DNA from: Staphylococcus pseudoxylosus
GTDB lineage: Bacteria; Bacillota; Bacilli; Staphylococcales; Staphylococcaceae
Assembly (NCBI RefSeq): GCF_003697915.1
Contig: NZ_RCVN01000011.1
Location: 1-64,000 of the forward strand
Direction: 5' to 3'
Length of the DNA stretch: 64,000 nucleotides
Shown here: positions 62,385 through 64,000 of the stretch, piece by piece
Layout of the letters: each line of letters begins with the position of its first letter
How positions within the stretch are numbered: the first letter of the stretch is position 1
The notes under the pieces: model-generated
The model's database searches: none
Seen by the model: only the letters and a program-made list of their open reading frames with translations
Told to the model about the DNA's origin: nothing
Made by a program: the position numbers and the translations under genes

Positions 62385-62577
62385 AATTATATAACTAACA
62401 CGATCGTATTATCTTACCGTAGTAACAAAATAGTATTAGGTCGGAATGCCCTAAAACCTAATTTATTTTAAAAGGTTTTGTCATGCTTCCTCTACAAAGT
62501 TGACTACGATTAGTAAGAACCAAAGGTTTACCTGACATGAATCTTAGGTATAACTTACACTAATTCAATATTATGAT

Positions 62578-62610
62578 TAAGGCTGGGACAATTAAATTGT
62601 CCCAGCCTTA
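62578..62610. terminator. terminator-like dispersed palindrome
   Basis: Perfect 15-bp stem TAAGGCTGGGACAAT / ATTGTCCCAGCCTTA with 3-nt loop, between the MFS gene and convergent sarV. Same element as at 52858-52890. The interval 62385-62577 shows no gene. Confidence 0.8.
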
Positions 62611-62641
62611 TCTTTGCTTTTGTAATTACATTACTTATGTA

Positions 62642-63000
62642 TCATTTTGATGGTTGCGCAACATTAATTTTTTCAACCTCTTTAATAATGTCATCTAACA
62701 ACTGTTTCTGATCATTATTATAATAATAGAAAACTTGTCTTTCGTCTGTCTCAGAACGCACTTTCGAAATCAATTCTTTTTATAAATCTTTCTTATAATT
62801 ACATCAATTTTACTAGTATCCCAAAGCATTTCGAAATGAAGTGCGTCACGTAATTCTTTACCACTTATTCTTGTAGCTTCGTATACTTTGAACAATACAA
62901 CAAATTCTTCAATCGACATTTTATGCTTTGATTTCAACCAATGTTTTAACTGACACAAATCTCTTTCAGATGTTATAAAATATGATACTTTACTATCCAT
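62642..63000 (-). pseudogene. sarV: sarV, frameshifted
   Basis: SarV is a SarA-family winged-helix regulator of autolysis, 116 residues in S. aureus. Here the first 75 codons are intact ([40 protein letters not shown]) but the frame then stops at 62770. The expected continuation [19 protein letters not shown] resumes one frame over and runs to 62642. One A is missing from an A-run (T5 on the plus strand, 62777-62781). The wing and last helix are lost unless the base is a sequencing error. Position before moaA is as in S. aureus. Confidence 0.88.
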
Positions 63001-63247
63001 AAAAATGGCCTCCTTATTGACTACTCTAGTTGTTTTAATTTTTTTATTTGGCTTTACTTAATGAATAAGCTTCAAAAGTATTATATAACACTTTCTTCTT
63101 TTAATCTATTATTTTTAATCGAAAAGATAAATATTTTTTTCTATTGAACATTATTTATATCACTTAAAATGAATATCTTTAAAAATTTGTATTCACTAAA
63201 ATGTTTCAACCTCAATTAACCTCTTTGTTTAACATTATTATTTTATA

Positions 63248-63295
63248 ATACTTTAATCTCTTTATGATATGATACTTTAATCTCTTTATGATATG
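63248..63295. repeat. exact 24-bp tandem duplication upstream of sarV
   Basis: Two identical copies of 24 bp (63248-63271 and 63272-63295), beginning ATACTTTAATC and ending TATGATATG. The interval 63001-63360 is extremely AT-rich and otherwise holds nothing I can name beyond a possible distant sarV promoter. Confidence 0.9.
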
Positions 63296-63360
63296 ATACA
63301 TATATAATAGTGTTTACTATGCTAAATTATTTGATTTTATTTGATTTTCAAAACAAAAAA

Positions 63361-63406
63361 TCCCTATTAAAGTGTGCAAAGTGTTAAATGACTACTTTAA
63401 TAGGGA
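63361..63406 (-). terminator. terminator of the moa unit
   Basis: TCCCTATTAAAGT / ACTTTAATAGGGA (13 bp), then TTTTTTG on the minus strand, about 20 nt past the moaA stop. Confidence 0.9.
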
Positions 63407-63425
63407 CGTGGCTGTATGAGCTGAA

Positions 63426-64000
63426 TTAACCACCAATATAATTCATATTTATTTTTTTACGTTTTCTATTTTCAACTGTTTGAGCTGTACGTTCATCTGA
63501 ATAACGGTCATCTCTTATATTCCAAAGCATCTTAAATTGTTCAAATAACTCAGCATCAGTTGCACCATTTCTCATAAATGATTTAACATCAAAACCATCT
63601 ACTGTACTAAACAAACACCCATAAAACTTACCATCTGATGATAGTCTAGCACGAGTACATGTAGAGCAAAAAGATTGTGAAACGCTTGTGATCAATCCAA
63701 ATTGTGCTGCAGTATCTTTATGTTTATAATATTTGGCCACTTCCCCATAGTATTTAGGTTCGACCGCTTCAATATCAAAATCTTTTTCAATCATTTCTAA
63801 CATTTCATCTTTTGTAACAACTTTGCTAAAATCCCAACCATTATCATTACCAACATCCATAAATTCAATAAATCTAATTTCAATTTGCTTCTCTTTAAAA
63901 TATTGAATCATTGGAAGAATTTGGTTATCGTTGACGCCTTTTTGCACAACAACGTTGACTTTCACCTGAAATCCAATAGAAACAGCATAATCAATCTGTT
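63426..64000 (-). CDS. moaA: GTP 3',8-cyclase MoaA, C-terminal part
   Basis: The last about 191 codons of MoaA, cut by the right window edge; the frame is open through 64000, so the true start lies beyond. MoaA is a radical-SAM enzyme that starts molybdenum cofactor synthesis. The C-terminal 4Fe-4S ligands are present in [19 protein letters not shown], and the protein ends with the Gly-Gly needed for activity. [16 protein letters not shown] is the family core. The N-terminal CxxxCxxC cluster is outside the window. Confidence 0.95.
   Translation of the reverse strand, partial: QIDYAVSIGFQVKVNVVVQKGVNDNQILPMIQYFKEKQIEIRFIEFMDVGNDNGWDFSKVVTKDEMLEMIEKDFDIEAVEPKYYGEVAKYYKHKDTAAQFGLITSVSQSFCSTCTRARLSSDGKFYGCLFSTVDGFDVKSFMRNGATDAELFEQFKMLWNIRDDRYSDERTAQTVENRKRKKINMNYIGG

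Overview
The window is chromosomal core sequence from a low-GC staphylococcus of the Staphylococcus aureus group. Gene order from sepA/sdrM through htsABC-sfaABCD, the asp23 operon, the S10-spc-alpha ribosomal cluster, topB, glcU, femX and sarV to moaA is the one I know from S. aureus. The proteins are recognisable but clearly diverged from the S. aureus versions (FemX has a different coiled-coil arm, SarV differs along its length). The lac/hysA/alsSD block that S. aureus reference strains carry just before rpsI is missing. I therefore infer a close relative outside S. aureus proper, S. simiae being one candidate, but I cannot prove the species.

Layout. Positions 1-300 are the leader and promoters of an rRNA operon that runs leftward out of the window. 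0.4-9 kb holds mrp, the drug-efflux pair sepA/sdrM, a hemolysin III-type membrane protein, a UTP-sugar uridylyltransferase, a YdjM-type protein, an IsdG-like heme monooxygenase and a YjiH membrane protein. 9.1-18.3 kb is the staphyloferrin A locus: importer htsABC, biosynthesis/export sfaABC and divergent sfaD, with Fur boxes on the htsA promoter and in the sfaA-sfaD interval. 18.5-21.7 kb is the SigB-type stress operon opuD2-amaP-DUF2273-asp23. 21.8-26 kb holds two MDR oxidoreductases, a luciferase-like flavoenzyme and a membrane-anchored hydrolase.

26.2-45.2 kb is one long leftward translation block: rpsJ to rplQ (S10, spc and alpha clusters with secY, adk, infA, rpmJ, rpoA), then the ECF vitamin-transport module ecfA1-ecfA2-ecfT, truA and rplM-rpsI. 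It includes two genes under 60 codons (rpmJ, rpmD). Between rplQ and ecfA1 lies a 125-bp tandem duplication made almost entirely of small hairpins. 45.4-64 kb is mixed: small membrane proteins, purine permease, topB, glcU-gdh, an AEC transporter, an RND pump, femX, a MarR-MFS pair with a palindromic operator candidate, a frameshifted sarV and the 3' part of moaA.

How it works together: SfaD and SfaB build staphyloferrin A from citrate and the D-ornithine supplied by SfaC, SfaA exports it, and HtsABC re-imports the ferric form using an ATPase encoded elsewhere (FhuC in S. aureus). I found no mobile element, CRISPR array, tRNA or phage, and no clearly new multi-gene system. The best leads are the hairpin tandem repeat, the broken sarV, the lac-hysA-als absence, the operator-like sites and several uncharacterised small membrane proteins.
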